Below are positions 12,004-25,500 of a DNA stretch of 64,000 bases, piece by piece. This DNA comes from Tribonema minus (Eukaryota > Sar > Xanthophyceae > Tribonematales > Tribonemataceae). How positions within the stretch are numbered: position 1 is the first letter of the stretch; each line of letters opens with the position of its first letter. Below the pieces are notes generated by a model. The model worked only from the letters and a program-made list of their open reading frames with translations. It made no database searches and was not told where the DNA came from. The translations under genes were made by a program, and so were the position numbers. The stretch lies in NCBI GenBank assembly GCA_017506865.1, contig JAFCMP010000101.1:682001-746000 (forward strand). Reading direction: 5' to 3'.

Positions 12004-13542
12004 GCAGGATGCGCAGGGGGCATGTTTATGTGGTCTTTGTCATGCTTGTGCTTGTGCTTGCTGCAGCAAGGCTGCGGCCAGGTTTCTAATTTAGAAGGGG
12101 AGCTGCGCGCGCTGCACATTATTAGCAAGATAATGTGAGGAGTACTTCATGTCTGTCGAGTGATGAGGCATCTCTTGAGTTCTGTGTGGATGTGCGTAGC
12201 ATTGAATTGATAGCGCAGTTGGTATGACAAACATGTTGTCGAGGAAGCGCATGTCGTTGAGCGTGGCGACATGCCGACAATGTAGCTCCACGCGCTGATG
12301 AAGTACATGTAGTGGTGCTAACTTCGGTAAAGTGCAATTTCATCCTGCGCTTTATACATATTGAGCACTACTGCATTAAAAGCATAGGCTCTGGCTACTG
12401 ACATGCATGCTGTGTGCAAGCTACATGCATCGTTGACGCGCGCAGCACAGCAAGAAAGCGCTGCCATCGGCGCGGCAGCATTGCAAGCCAGACGAAAGTT
12501 GTCGTCGACACAAATATTTGCAACGATCGATGATAGTTCAACTGATTTCGGCAATGCCTTAGTGTCTGCCATCTTGCATATGGTGCCATCAGATATGCTT
12601 TACAAGCCACAAAACTAAGCGAGTCTCACCTCACTGTGTGTGTTTGCCTAGGTTTGCATTTTAAAAACTTGGTCCGACAATCATTGGCAGCATGGCTTGA
12701 AGATTGCGAAGACTGCCCTATGGTGGCAGCCTGGTTTCTAGTATGATATGCATCAAATGGGTGTCATCTTGTGGAAAAATCCAGCAAAAGCAAAACCAGA
12801 AGCCATTTTCAATGATTTTTGTGCGCCTTGTTGAATCACCTCCTGCTGGAGAGCAGCATGTCTCAGCAAATTTGTTTTCCGACCCTCGTGCAGCTGCAGA
12901 GAGAACACTTGTGGTGACCAAAGCTGGGCAGGTCCAGCACGGAGCAAGCGGTATCGCAGCACCTTGTTTCGGCGGTGGGCGAGCGGCAAGCACTGGCGGG
13001 GGCTCGATAATCATAGATTTGGCGCTCTGGACACAAGGTACGCCAGCAGTGCTGGTCGGACATTTCAAGCTATGCTTTTAGCCCGTCAAGGCTTGTTCAC
13101 ATCAACACCTGGCAGGGGCCAAGAAGCATATTTGATTGCCTCATCGGCACGCCACCAGCATCACGACCTTGTGCCCGGCTTGCGTGCATGGCAGGTAGTT
13201 GTTTGGATTGGATTTGCTGTGTACACAGGGACAGTTGAACACCTTGGTGGCTACCATTGACCTAGGAGGACGTGCTGCCGTGCCAGTGGTGAGTGAAGGC
13301 ATCATATAATGCAGCTGGCAGCGACTGCTTGCCTTGAAGTCCATCATATCGCAAACACACACACACACACAAGGCCCTCGCAGGTCAGACCCTAGGGACG
13401 CGCCGTTGAGGCTGCATGCGCACCAGTTTCACTTCGTCGTGTGCAGCTGCCCTGTCGCAGTCTGTGCCTGTGTATTCGTAGATGAGGAGCCCTTACACTG
13501 CGCTCCTGCCCTACGCTGTTCGCAGCATACACCGCTGCTAAG
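12004..13542. other. Intergenic, no feature recognised
   Basis: No frame here shows exon-like composition or a recognisable domain. A short CA run lies near 13354-13372. The leader of the gene beginning at 13543 is probably within the last few hundred bases. Confidence 0.5.
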
Positions 13543-16500
13543 ATGGACTGCCAGGAACCCACCGAGAGCCTGGCTTCAGGGGTGGCAGCCATGAGCCTGG
13601 AGGTAAGCCAATCATCAAAATGAGTTTCCCCGGGATCTGCACGAAGATCAGCAGTGCTTCATTGTGTTCGACGGTATCTTTAATGGAGTTTTCCCAATTG
13701 TGCTCTCTAGTGCCGCTTCAGTCGTGCTGCTACACACCATGCATTTTCTCTGTCTGTAAGGCTGGCGCGTTGGACGCCGGTGACTGCAGTGCGAGCTACA
13801 TACTTATATCACTTCTCAATGCTAGCCAATCCGTGACATGATGAAAGCCCCACTTTGATTTCTCCTTGATGGCAGTCCACAACTGGTCCTGCAGCGTGCG
13901 CACGAGGTGCTTAATAAATTATGTGTTTCCCGAGTAACAGATACTCTCAGACTATCAGCTGAGATATCTATGTATATACCGCTGTCACGTCAGCTGCGTG
14001 TCACCGTTGGCACCGCAGCCGATCAGCACTCCTTGGGAAAAGTATACGTAAGCAGCTTCGGCGAATGTTGATGTCAGTGCAGGCATATGGTGGCAGCGCG
14101 AAGCGCGCACGATCGGCTGGCTTGCTGAGCGCTGCTGCTGCCACTGATAATACCAGGTCAGCGTCGCCCGCGCACGCATGATGCGACACGAGCGGGCCGT
14201 TATTAGGGCGAGTCCTGATGCGTCATCAAAAATAGAGCACTAGATAACCTCATAAAATTGAAATCTATAGCCTTTGCTGAATTTGACAATCATGGCTTGT
14301 TAAGGCCTGTCGTGATTCCACATTGTGCATGACGACTTTCTGACGCACGTGCGTTGCCGCTCTTCACCGTTGAACATGAACGGCAGGCGCGTGATGTCAT
14401 GGACGCACTGGACTGGGAGATGCCACCTGGACTTGCTGCCATGGCGGTCTCGGTGAGCGCAACGCAGACGCTTGCAATTGAAGTCCAACACGCACAGACA
14501 CGACAGGACCACGACACTGCAGCGGCAAGGACACGAATTGCACAGCATTGCATTCAGCCCAGCTGCCTTGTGTTGGTCAGAGGCAGAGAGCTTGAGCACA
14601 CCGACTCGTTCCACCACCGCTCGTTTCACGACGGCGGGAGAAGCACCTCAACAGGTACACCAGAGCAGGGCGGGATCTTGAACTGAAAGTGGTATAGTTG
14701 TGCAGGGGAGTGTTCGCGGTAGGCAGCCGCGCATTCGAGACCGAGCCTGGGCTTTTTTTTTTTTTTTTTTTTTCTCGCGCCTCAAAGTCGCCTTTCAAAG
14801 CTATGGCTCTCCACTGGCTTACCAGCCCTGCCTCACGTGGGGAGGGGTCACCTCTGAAACGCAAACGGGAACAGCGCAACCACGGGCTGAATACTGGCTT
14901 GTGGTGGTGGCAGGTCAAAGCTGCACGCCAATCTGACACACGCCGCAGACGCCGCCATGGTGTTGGCCGTTGGGTACGCCTAGTGATACCGCCGCCGCCA
15001 CCGATCCCGGCCCCGCCGCCAATCCCGGGCCCGCCGCCGATCCCGGGCCCGCCGCCGATCCCGGGCCCGCCGCCGATACCGGGCCCCCCGCCGATACCGG
15101 GCCCGCCGCCGATACCGGGCCCACCGCCGATACCGGGCCCGCCGCCGATACCGGACCCGCCACCGATACCCGGCCCGCCACCACCTCAGCTGATGGCCCA
15201 GAGCTCTAGACCGCGGCCGATGCCAGAGGTGCCAGTGTGCAGTCAGGTTGCAGAGCTGTGCAGAAGCATGCGCAGACTACACTTGTCGTCAGCCGACTCG
15301 GACGAGCCTCAGGGCAGTGGCAGCCACGCGCACGTCAAGAAGCGCCGCCGCCATCTGTCTAGCCCAGGTGCCGCTAATCACTGTGACAGGGGATGCTCAC
15401 AGACGAAGCGCCCGCGGCATCAGCCTGCCAGTGACTCGGAGTCTCAAGCGGCGAGTTTACGGGAGGCACTGCCGCCAGCAGCGATGATTGTACTGAGCTT
15501 GGTGGTACTACCGCCACCAGCGGCAAATAAACGCCGTCGGGCGACACTGCCGCCGGATTCACCAGTAGCGACAACGCCAATGCCAAAACGACGTTCGCGG
15601 CGGAAAACGCCTTTAGTGACGGCTGCCACTACCGCACCAGCGGCGGGGCCCGCACCGGCCAACCCGGTGGTTGCACAGCCACGGACGACTGTCACAGCCG
15701 CCGCTGCATGCGGTCGCAAGGTTACCTCCGGCTTAACGGCGGCGGCAACGCCACGTGCGGCAGACATGGTGCCAAAACCGCCGGCAGGCGCTGCCGCATC
15801 AGATGGCCAACGCGGGGCAGCTGCATCCCGGCGGGGTCGGCGTCGCGGCGCCAGCGCCGGGCCGCCCCTGGGACGCCTCGGAAGCATTGGCAGCATCAAC
15901 CGCCCAGAGTCGCCGTCTGGCAAACTGAGTGCGCTGGCAAAGGCGGTCACCACGACCGTGCCCGTACCGATGGAAGTTGGCGAACCTACCAGTGGGCCAG
16001 CGGGTCACCAGAGACGGATCACGTCGCGGCCTTCGCAGCCAGCTAGCAGCGGCGCCTCTCCCCAGTGGCATCCCGGTCCTCAGCCGATGGAGGTCACCGC
16101 AGCGGAAACCCCATGTACTGCAGACATGGTGACAACAGCACCAGCGGCCGCAGCGGCTGCTGCACCGGGCGGCGAACGTGGGGCGGCTGCACCCCGGCGG
16201 GGTCGGCGCCGCGCCAGCGCCCAAAGCACTGGCAGCGTCACCCGTCCAGAGCCACAGTCTGGCGGTGCGCTGGCAAAGCCGGTCACCGTGACCATGCCTG
16301 TACCGATGGAAGTTGGCGAACCTGGGCCGGCGGGTCACCAGAGACGAATCACGTCCCGGTCTTTGCAGCCAGCTGGCAGCGGCGCCTCTCTGTCAGGCGG
16401 CAGCGTCACCTCTGACGGTAACAGTCGCAACGGGCACCCAATATCCGGCAACACCGCTATGACAGTTTTGGCGCCCGCCAAGACACCCGCTGCCAACCGG

Positions 16501-19500
16501 AAGGTCAATATCCCGGGGCTGGACTGCCGCATGTGCGACAAGTTCATAGTGCGAGCAAATCCTCGGGCCCCGGGAAAGAATTGCCCAGCGGCACACGCAT
16601 GTGCACACCAGCGCACGCGCCACACAGGGAAAGGGAAGCAATTTGCAGAACTGCATGTTCAGCTTTTCCTAGACCACCGACCAATATACGGCGGCCTGGA
16701 GCAGGTCTGCGACGGGTGCGGCAACCTCTTCATCAGACGCACAGCAGCAAGCGCCACGACACCATCTGGTGATCTAGGGGCCCTGGACCAGTGCGACGTG
16801 TGGCGCTGCGCCGACTGCCTCGCAGGCCCGGTCGCCGCGACAGCATGCACACTGTCAGGCTGTGACCGTGCATCAGGCCATGATCACATTGCTGACATAC
16901 ACACCCGACCAACGACATGCGCGGCGGCAGCGGGTGGTGCAGCTGTTGGTGGGGGGAATAGCCTGAAGCCAACAGCCGCGCTGCTCGCCGCCGCTAGCAA
17001 ATGTGGTCCCATACGCAAAATCCTCGGATGCGAGCACCTGGGGGTAGACCCCAGGCAAGCCCATGCATCTACGTTGGACGGTGTGGCAGATGCGCCGCTG
17101 CCGAGACTGACCCGGAGCAGCACAATGGGTGTGCTGCCTGGCGAAAGTCGTGCTAGCGATAGCGGCGCAACGATGTCAAGCAACGATCGTGTGCCCAGCA
17201 CACCTGGCAGTGCCGCAGCTGCTGTCGCAGCGGGCGCTCAGTCTAGCGAATGCCCCAGGGACCCGACGGGATCACACTGGCAAGGCCTGCTGGGGGCGGC
17301 TGGCGCACTCGCGCGCAGGGTACGTGCACTGGCCCTTGCCCCCAATCGGGCACGCGTCACGGTGCTTTGCGCTTGGCCGACGGGTACCAAGCTTGGACCC
17401 TGCCGCACGTCACGCCGACTGCATATGCGGCCGGCGCCCAGCGACGCGCCAGCAACACAGACCCTGCTGGGCCGGACTTCCTGCGCACCGCTGGTGAGTC
17501 AGATGCATGACCTGACGGTCACGTTCAGCTTGCTCTCCCTCCGAGAAGAAGGTAATGACCTGGCAACGGTGTTTGACCAACTCTCCCTTAGGGAACCGGT
17601 CGTTGCCAGGTCGCCTCGCCAGCCAGCCGGGAAACGTGGTGAGTCAGACGTAACGCAGGCTGGTGATAACAGCACCCACGCAACAATGACCGAGACAGCA
17701 CCTGTCACGGCTATGGTTGCCAGTGGAAAGCGCAGTCGACGCAGAGGTAAACACAGACGGCGGACGCAGGAGCGACAGGCCCAGTGCGACAATTCTCGTG
17801 CACCCCTGGCACCAGCCACCACACCGCCGAGGGGCGGTGCCTCTGCCCCCTCAGCACCAATATCCGGGCCGGCGAAGGTCACCACCGTGACGGTGGCGAC
17901 CCGGATACCCTCAACCGTGTGCCATACAGTCACCGTGGAGGAGCAGCAAGACGCGCTGGCAAAAGCCACCAACTATGGTTTTTCCACTTGGCACACGGGC
18001 CTGCAGGCACTCCACAAACAGGCGCTTGGGGAAAACACAGCGACGCTAGCACGTGGTGGGGAGCTTCGCCCCGTGAGCAACGTGGGCAACGGCAACTGCC
18101 TGATTCATACAGCTCTACACGGCATAGGCAGCGTCGCAGTTGAGCACGGACTGCCGGCCCCAGCACTGGTGATTGCCATGCGAGAGGCACTGCTGGACGG
18201 GATGGTGGCATACGTCACGCAGGGGGCGGGCAAACAAGGGGCCAGCATGTCATCGATGCGTCAACTGACCGCGCATGCAGCAGCCCAACCTGCGTGTACA
18301 CGTGAACAATTCGACACGTACGGGACACGCGCTCGCTGCCTCGCAATCGAGTACGGCACAAATGAAACGGACAGCGCGGACAGCGGGCACACGCTCCTGC
18401 TGCAACGCCTACAGGAAGAGGGCGTGTGGGGACGGCCCCTCGGTTTGTCTGTGTGGGCCATTGTTGCAGCGGTCTACGCGGTCTCGGTGACGGTGTGGCA
18501 GGCCGAGCCTCAGGCCACTGGCAGCACGCAAAAATCAACAGGGCTGGTGCTGGCACAACTGATGGGGCTGCCAGCGGTATTCGCACCGGCAACTCCAGCT
18601 CAGCCTGACTGCCATCTGGATGTGCTGTGGACGCCGCCTGGGCTATATACAAATGTGGGACACTTTGAACTGCTTGTCGCCCCTGCGGCAGCTCCGCCCT
18701 TGCCAACCACTATGACAGCGTCGGCGACCACTCAAGCTAACAGCACCCACATCACGGCTCCGAGTCGGACACAGCCCCGTACTGCGCTGCAGTTGCCACA
18801 GCAGCCTGAGCCACTGAGGTGTCCTTTATGCACACTGGCATTTTGGCAGCTTGGTCAGAAAGAGGACAGCAAACAGCGAGGCAAACTGTCAGCTGCGAGC
18901 CGCATGGCACCGGTAGTGGCCCACTTCAACGGTGGTAGCTGCACGAGGTCGATGCTGAACCCTGAGGCGAGCACATCACACTGTCAGCAAAATCTGGCGG
19001 CAGCATACGCCAAGGGCATCCGGCAGCAGGTTGATCACGACCCATCCGGTGACCGTGCCCCTTCAGGCAGCAGTACCTGCAACACTGGGGCACACCATGC
19101 CAAGCGTGTGCAGGAGATGAGCACCATGTATGGTTGCACGGCAGAAGACTTCCTACGGGCGGTAAGGAAGCTGAGTGCATGCACAGGTGCCTGCGGTCTG
19201 GTCCATATGTCAGCCAGCGCGGGGCAGAGGCAATGCGCGCTGACCTCGCCATGCCACACGTGTCGACGGAATGGAAGCGCCCCCACGCGCGCACGCCCGG
19301 CAGTACCCCCGGGCCAGTCCGAGGGCGGGGGTGCGGGTAGCGACGGCGCGGCCGCGGCGGCGGGGGCTGCCGCAGCGACACCTCCAAAGCCACCGGCGGT
19401 GCCGGCTAGTGGCGCTGCCAACTCAAAGTCCAGCAAGAAACGCCCGGCGGCCACGGCAACCGGCGCGCAACGCCGGCGCCGAACGGCAGCTGCTGCGGCA

Positions 19501-22500
19501 CCGCCTGGCAGCGCCGGCAGCCGCACTCAGTCTAACAGCCTAAGGCTGCAGGACAGCAGCCCCCCCCACGGGACGGCCGTGGGATGGGCGGACATGGACT
19601 TGGACCCGCCGGACGATGCCGCGTCACCGCCCCCCCCGACCACCACCACCAGTGGCAGGCCCTCAAAGCCCCAGTCACGAGCATCCCTGGCTTGGGACCT
19701 CTCGACGCCCTCGGTCGTCCACGCACTTGACCAGACCAATGAGGCGGATCTACTGCTGCTACGGTTCACCACGACTGCCAACCCCTTCCGCACTCAGCTG
19801 CAGTGCACCCAGTGGGCACGGCTAGTGGAGCACGCCACACGACTACTGGCGGACGCCACAGACAGTGCACGTGAGGCGGCACGGGTGCGCCTCCACCATG
19901 GTGCCGGGGCGTTTGCTCATCAGGTTTCTCAGACTCTAGTGCAGCGCGGCTACAGGCTGCTGCACCTGCTAGCAGCAATGGCCTTTGGTAGGCAACCGGA
20001 GGGAACCGGTATGCCGCCTGCGGCCCGGCTGGCAGCGTTGCTGTCTGGCGACTTTGCGGAGCTACTGAGAAAGACGCTGTCAGCAGCAGCGGCGCTGCGG
20101 GCCCCCAAACCAAACAACGCAGCTACGGCGTCGGCACAAACGAACTTCGATGCCGACTGGACGGAGGCTGACTCCAGGCAGCAAACAGCATGCGCTGCCC
20201 TCTCAGGCAAGCGACGGGGGGTAGGCCTGGCTGCCGCACGACTAGAGGCGCGTGAAGCATGCGCCCCAGCAGACGAGGTCACGGCACAGGTGCTGGCAGC
20301 AAAGCACCCTGAAGCTGGCACCCGGCCCGGGGTAGTCGATACGCCAATGGAGCAAGTGCGCGGCCTGGTACGCGACGCCCGGCGGCACTGCTTGCACGGC
20401 GCAGGGGTGGCAACGACCGCCGGGCCCGCTGGCAGCGGCAGTCCCGTCTTCGAATCGGGTCAGGCGCATGATCGCAGCGATAGGCCTGAGGATGCTGCCA
20501 GCGCAGCCGGACGGCGCCTCGAGGTGGAGGCGACAGACATACTGTCGACCTTGTCCGCAGCAGGGGCGGGGAAGGCAGGAGGGCTGGACGGCCTACGCTA
20601 TGAACACCTCTTGATGGCCGCTGGGCCTGGTGCACCAGTGAAAGCAGCCACCCGCCCCGTGGGCAGTGCCTCGCCAGGACTAGCTGGTGATTCAGAATCG
20701 GATGTGATGGAACCGGCATTCGCCCATCACCTGGCCAAGGTGTTCACGACGCTGCTTGTTGAGCCCGAACTGCTGCCGGAGCAATCGCAACGGCTTCTCC
20801 GCGCCGCGGCCCTCTCAGGCATAGGACAGAAGCGGCGTCCGATCGCCTGCTCCAGTGTCTGGCGCAGACTCCTCGGGTCCACAGCGGCACGGGGTGTCAA
20901 GGGCAAAATATCGGGGCTGCTGGCCTCCATGTCGCAGTTTGGCGTAGGATACCGGTCCGGCGTCGAGCATGTGGCAGCGCGCGCGCGCGTGTGGCACGAG
21001 CTGTATGGCACCACTATCCAGCTGGACCGTGAGAACGCATTTAACAGTGTGGATCGCGCCGCCATTGTGCGGGGACTTATGCTCTTCTGTCCGGAGCTGC
21101 TCCCGCACTTTGAGTCCGTATACTGTGGTGACACTGCCCCAGAGATGCGAGTGGAGGTGAACGGTGAAGCTCGCATTATCTGCTCCCACCTAGGGTGCCA
21201 GCAAGGGGACCCTCTAGGGCCGCTGTACTTTGCAGTGGCAGCGGCATTCCTACTCTTCTACCCTGATGGAGTGAGTGCGACGCCCGGCAGTATGCCGGCC
21301 TACGGCCACAGCACAGCGGAACCGCCAGCCCCGCACTGCGCTTTCCTGGATGACCTCAACGTGCTGCAAGCTGCCTACTTCGACGATGCAGCGGCCGCTG
21401 GGGTGGCAGAGGTGATCCGTCGGCTTGCGGCAGGGGGCCTACGCGTTCGACCAGACAAGTCGCTGGCCATTGCCATGCGCGGCACAGTGTTTGATGAAGC
21501 GGCCAGAGCACGCCTGCGCGCCCTTGACATACCGTTTGTGGACGCCACCATGCCAGAATCCAGTCAGGGCTTTACGTCGGTCGGGGTACCGGTAGGGCAC
21601 CCAGCCTATGTGCATGCTGCCATGAGCAAGCATCTTGTTGACGCAGGGACATGGCGATTGTCGTGGCAGCTAGCTGGGATGGCGCGGCATCACCTACAGG
21701 CAGCACAGTTCATTCTGCGCAGGTCACTGACGAAGCGCATGGGCTTCTTAGCTCGGGTCGTTGACACGGCTTTGAGTGAGACATGGCTGCACGCATTTGA
21801 CGGGTTCTGTGCATGGACGCTTGAACGCATGCTGCACCTGCACGGCTGCGCTACCGCGGCAGTCATGAAGTCACACCTGCTGGCCGCCTGCACTGCTGGT
21901 GACAATGAGGTAGCCAGCAGTGGCAGCGTGCTGGTATTGCCGCGCTTGGGCCCGCCAGAACTCACGGACATCGCAGTGCCACTGCGGGCGTCACGGTTGC
22001 CGGAGCGACGAGGCGGTCTGGGCATGCCGCTTTTGGGGCTACTGGCACCAGCCGCATACACGGCCCAGGCATGCACAACACTGCGGCCTGCAATAATTCA
22101 TGCCACTGTGGCAGCAGGGGCCCTGAGGCTCGGCACTGACGAACACGGCGCAGTCACCTGGTTCGCGCAGCACTCATGCGCAATACGCGAGGACCAGGGA
22201 CTGCCGCCAATCATCGAGGCCGTGCGACGCTCTACGCGAGCGCTGACAGCTGATGGCGGCGAAAAATCACGCACAGCTGTGGCCGAGCAGCTCCCAGCAT
22301 CGTTGCTACGGTGGGCAGCGGATACAACGGCCGCAGCGTCGACGCTCCCCACTGCGGTGCAAGCGATCTACGCCGCAACTGCCGTCACGGAGACGGGGAC
22401 CACTGAGCCAGCCCCACACACCCACGGCATTGTGCCTGGCGCCGGGGCGGCCGCTGCGGCGGCGACCGTACCTGGCCCTCAAGCCGCTGCCGCGGCTGCC

Positions 22501-25500
22501 TCTTCCACGCCCGCTAAAACACAAACTAGCGCGGAAGAAAGCAGCTGCAGCGGCGGGCAGGAGGACGACGACGACGACTGGGAGGCCTATGCTGACGAGA
22601 TCTGCAGAAAGGTAGTGCCCCGCCGCCGGCGCGGTCACTTCACGCACGGACTACAAGCCGGCCTTTCAAATGTTCTTCGACGTCAATACGAGGACTGCCT
22701 GGTGGAGGACCTAGAGGCTGCCTCGGCTGGTGCCGTGGGCAAGCCGACGCAGGCTACACTTATTGGTGACTTGCGTGACACCAGCCGCCGCCGCCAACAG
22801 GCTAGCGCGCGGGTCCTGGCGCAGCTGCGCAGCCAGCGTGCGTCCGGGGCAATGGCGTGGATGAGCGTGCCACCCGCTGCCAATGACCGCCCGGGTGCGG
22901 CGCCCATGTCCAGTATGGCAGCAGCCACGATGATTATGGTTGCGATCTTTATAGACGGGTGGGGCATACAGGGCGAGGTGTGCCCATGGCGGTGCAGTGA
23001 CGTGAGCCCCACCTCCACGCATGCGATCAGCTGCCCCAGCCAGCACATACGGGGGCACAACGCGACACACACTGCGCAAAAGCGGTGCCTACAGCGCATC
23101 TTGAGACAGCACCATGTCTCTATTGTCCGCAATGAGGACGCTAGCGTCTTCAAGGTACCGGGGTATCGGGCGGACACAGTCATTGACCCAGGGTGTCTGC
23201 ACTTTAGCAGTGCATACCGTAACAAGGGAATAGTGCTAGACACAAGTGTGCGCGCACCCACAGCGAGCTCGTACCTGACAGGCAAAACAAATGCCTCGAA
23301 CACGGACGGCTATGCTGCTGGGGTGGGGGAGGACGCGAAGGTCAAGCACCACACCGGCACCTTGACGTCATCTTGGGCTTTTGTGCCATTCGTGCAGGAG
23401 TCGTACGGACGGCTGGGCAAGCAGACAAGCCTTTTTGTTAAGGAGTTGGCAATGCACTCAGCACTGTGCTCAGGGGGGGGGAAGGCAGATGTGTTACGCA
23501 AGGCCGGGTTAGCTAAGCGTCAGATCCACATTGAGCTGAGCATATCGCTGGCGCGGGAGTTGGCGGAGCGCGTCATGGCATACACACGTGGAGCGCGAAT
23601 GCTGGGCTGTGTTGCGGCGCCGGTATCCAAACTCCTAGGGCACAGCGCAGACTAGGCTGCTGCGTTGACGCAAGCTTTTCGATTGCATAGGCAACCCGGC
23701 CTCCCTTGGGCCTTTATAAATACAAGTCCATACGTCCAACTAACTTCGAGTTGAAGGTGCTCTTCTTGCTTTGATGTGCGCATATAGTTTGAAGCACTTT
23801 GGTGCAGTAGTGTGTTTGGGTTGTGGCCGTTTGAGCAAAAGTAATGCTTGGTTCTTCTTCTTTAGAAATTTGCCAATAAATTAAAACTTCACAACAGCAA
23901 TGTTGTGGCAACACTGCTTGCATGCAGCTCTTCAAAAAACGCTAAATGACATTTTGCGTACCTTTTGAAGCTCAAAATAATCTTGAAAGGTTTGATGAGT
24001 CTGGCATGGTGACAATCTCACCATTCACAAACCCACCTGTTCTAATGAGCGCAGTGGTGTTTTGCACCCCTGTCCATCGCACCGTGCACGGGGTTCACTG
24101 GAGCAGTCGTCAACTGTCCCGCACATGGGCCTGTGCCTGCAGTGTAAATGTGCGCCGTACAATTCACGATGGGCTTGGGAGCGCGTTTGGAAAGCAGTGC
24201 GCTCTATCGGATGCACTTGCAGGCTGCCACCAGTCAACACGCTGCAGAAATGTATGCACACCATACAGGGGCACCGTGACACCAAATGTCAAGGCTAAGT
24301 GTGCACCTGAATATCGATGAGAGTGTGCATTTTTTTTACGTTCCTCTTCACACAATCAGCGTCCCTTTTCCTCATACACGTGGACGGCAACGAACGTGTC
24401 CATAAGCGTCCTGTCGCAGAGCTCCAGTCCGTGTCAGCCGCTGCATCTCCAAACTGGATCTGTCGCGTACTACCTGCTGTACGAGCGTGAGGACGGTCGT
24501 AGCCCTAACCCTCACCCCGGCCCTGAACCCTAAGTCTGCTAACGGCGCACTTTCACCCTGCGATCTGCTAAGAGCTGGACTCAACTTCAAGTATGAAGCA
24601 TCACATGGCGCAGATCACATCCATGCCACGCGCCTCAAACACTTCTTGCCGCTGGGCTACTGCTGTGGCAGGGCGACAGCGCTGACAGCGACGGCGCACG
24701 CAGCATCGCGCCAGCTGATGGCGGCAATGGCGGCGCCGCCTCAGCGCTCAGCGCCTCAGCGCTTGGCGCCTCGGCGCTCAGCGCCTCAGCGCTCAGCGAG
24801 GCCAGCGCAGCTGGTGCAGATGATGGCAAGGCAGTCTGCAATGAAGACACTGGCGACAGACAGGCGCAGGTGACTCTCCAAGTTCAAGTGTGCACTGCCT
24901 CGCTTTTCACCAGGCAGCAAACGCGAGTCACCGTGATGCGGCAACAAGCGTCAATTTAACCCGATTTGAGTCGGTCGGAGCCGGAAGCCTGTCAGTGCTT
25001 GCGCAGTGCTACCTGATGCTCACGTGCGGTGCATATGATGATTGCCGTGTACTTCAACTTGAAGCAAGTACTACGTTCGCGCGTGACTCTGGCAGTGGTG
25101 CAGCAGACACAGGTTCTTTTTGCTGCAAATGTGCGCAGACAACGTGTTGCAATGTGGCTGTGAGCAGCATTTGTGTACACAGTGTTGGAGTCAGCAGTCA
25201 GCCTAGAGCCATGCAGAGCGTCGATGGCGAAGGCCGCAGCCTAGCGCGTTGACGTTAGGATGGTGTGTCGCAAAAAGGCATGCATTACAGAGTGTGCCGC
25301 AGCTCTGTTGTATCCATGTACAATAATTGCTCGCAGTTTGACAGGTGCAGTGCGCAGGGTGCTTCCAGACCTGTTGACATGCGCTGAGCATGCTCGGTGC
25401 AGCCCTGCTTTCATCATGTACAGAGCGCACATCCCACCTGATGACAGCAAGCTGGATTGACGTACGCCTTAGGGTTAGGGTTAAAGTTAGGGTTAGGGTT

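Larger units (their letters stand above)
14660..23740 (+). mobile_element. Full-length RLE-type LINE with OTU protease
   Basis: A non-LTR retrotransposon lies in sense orientation inside an intron of the surrounding gene. It consists of one long frame (14803-23655) flanked by a 21-nt T tract just upstream of the first ATG and a short 3' tail ending around TTTATAAATACAAG. The ends are estimates: I found no clear target-site duplication and no poly-A tail, as is common for LINEs with a restriction-like endonuclease. The frame has no stop, so the insertion looks young or under constraint. Domain content (OTU cysteine protease, C2HC-like zinc fingers, RT, C-terminal RLE, no visible APE endonuclease) places it near the RLE-bearing clades; OTU plus RLE is known from Dualen/RandI of green algae, which also carry APE. 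Confidence 0.75.

Noticed and set aside
14655-23800. Target-site duplication for the LINE
   Set aside because: No convincing direct repeat was found at plausible ends, so the borders are given only approximately.
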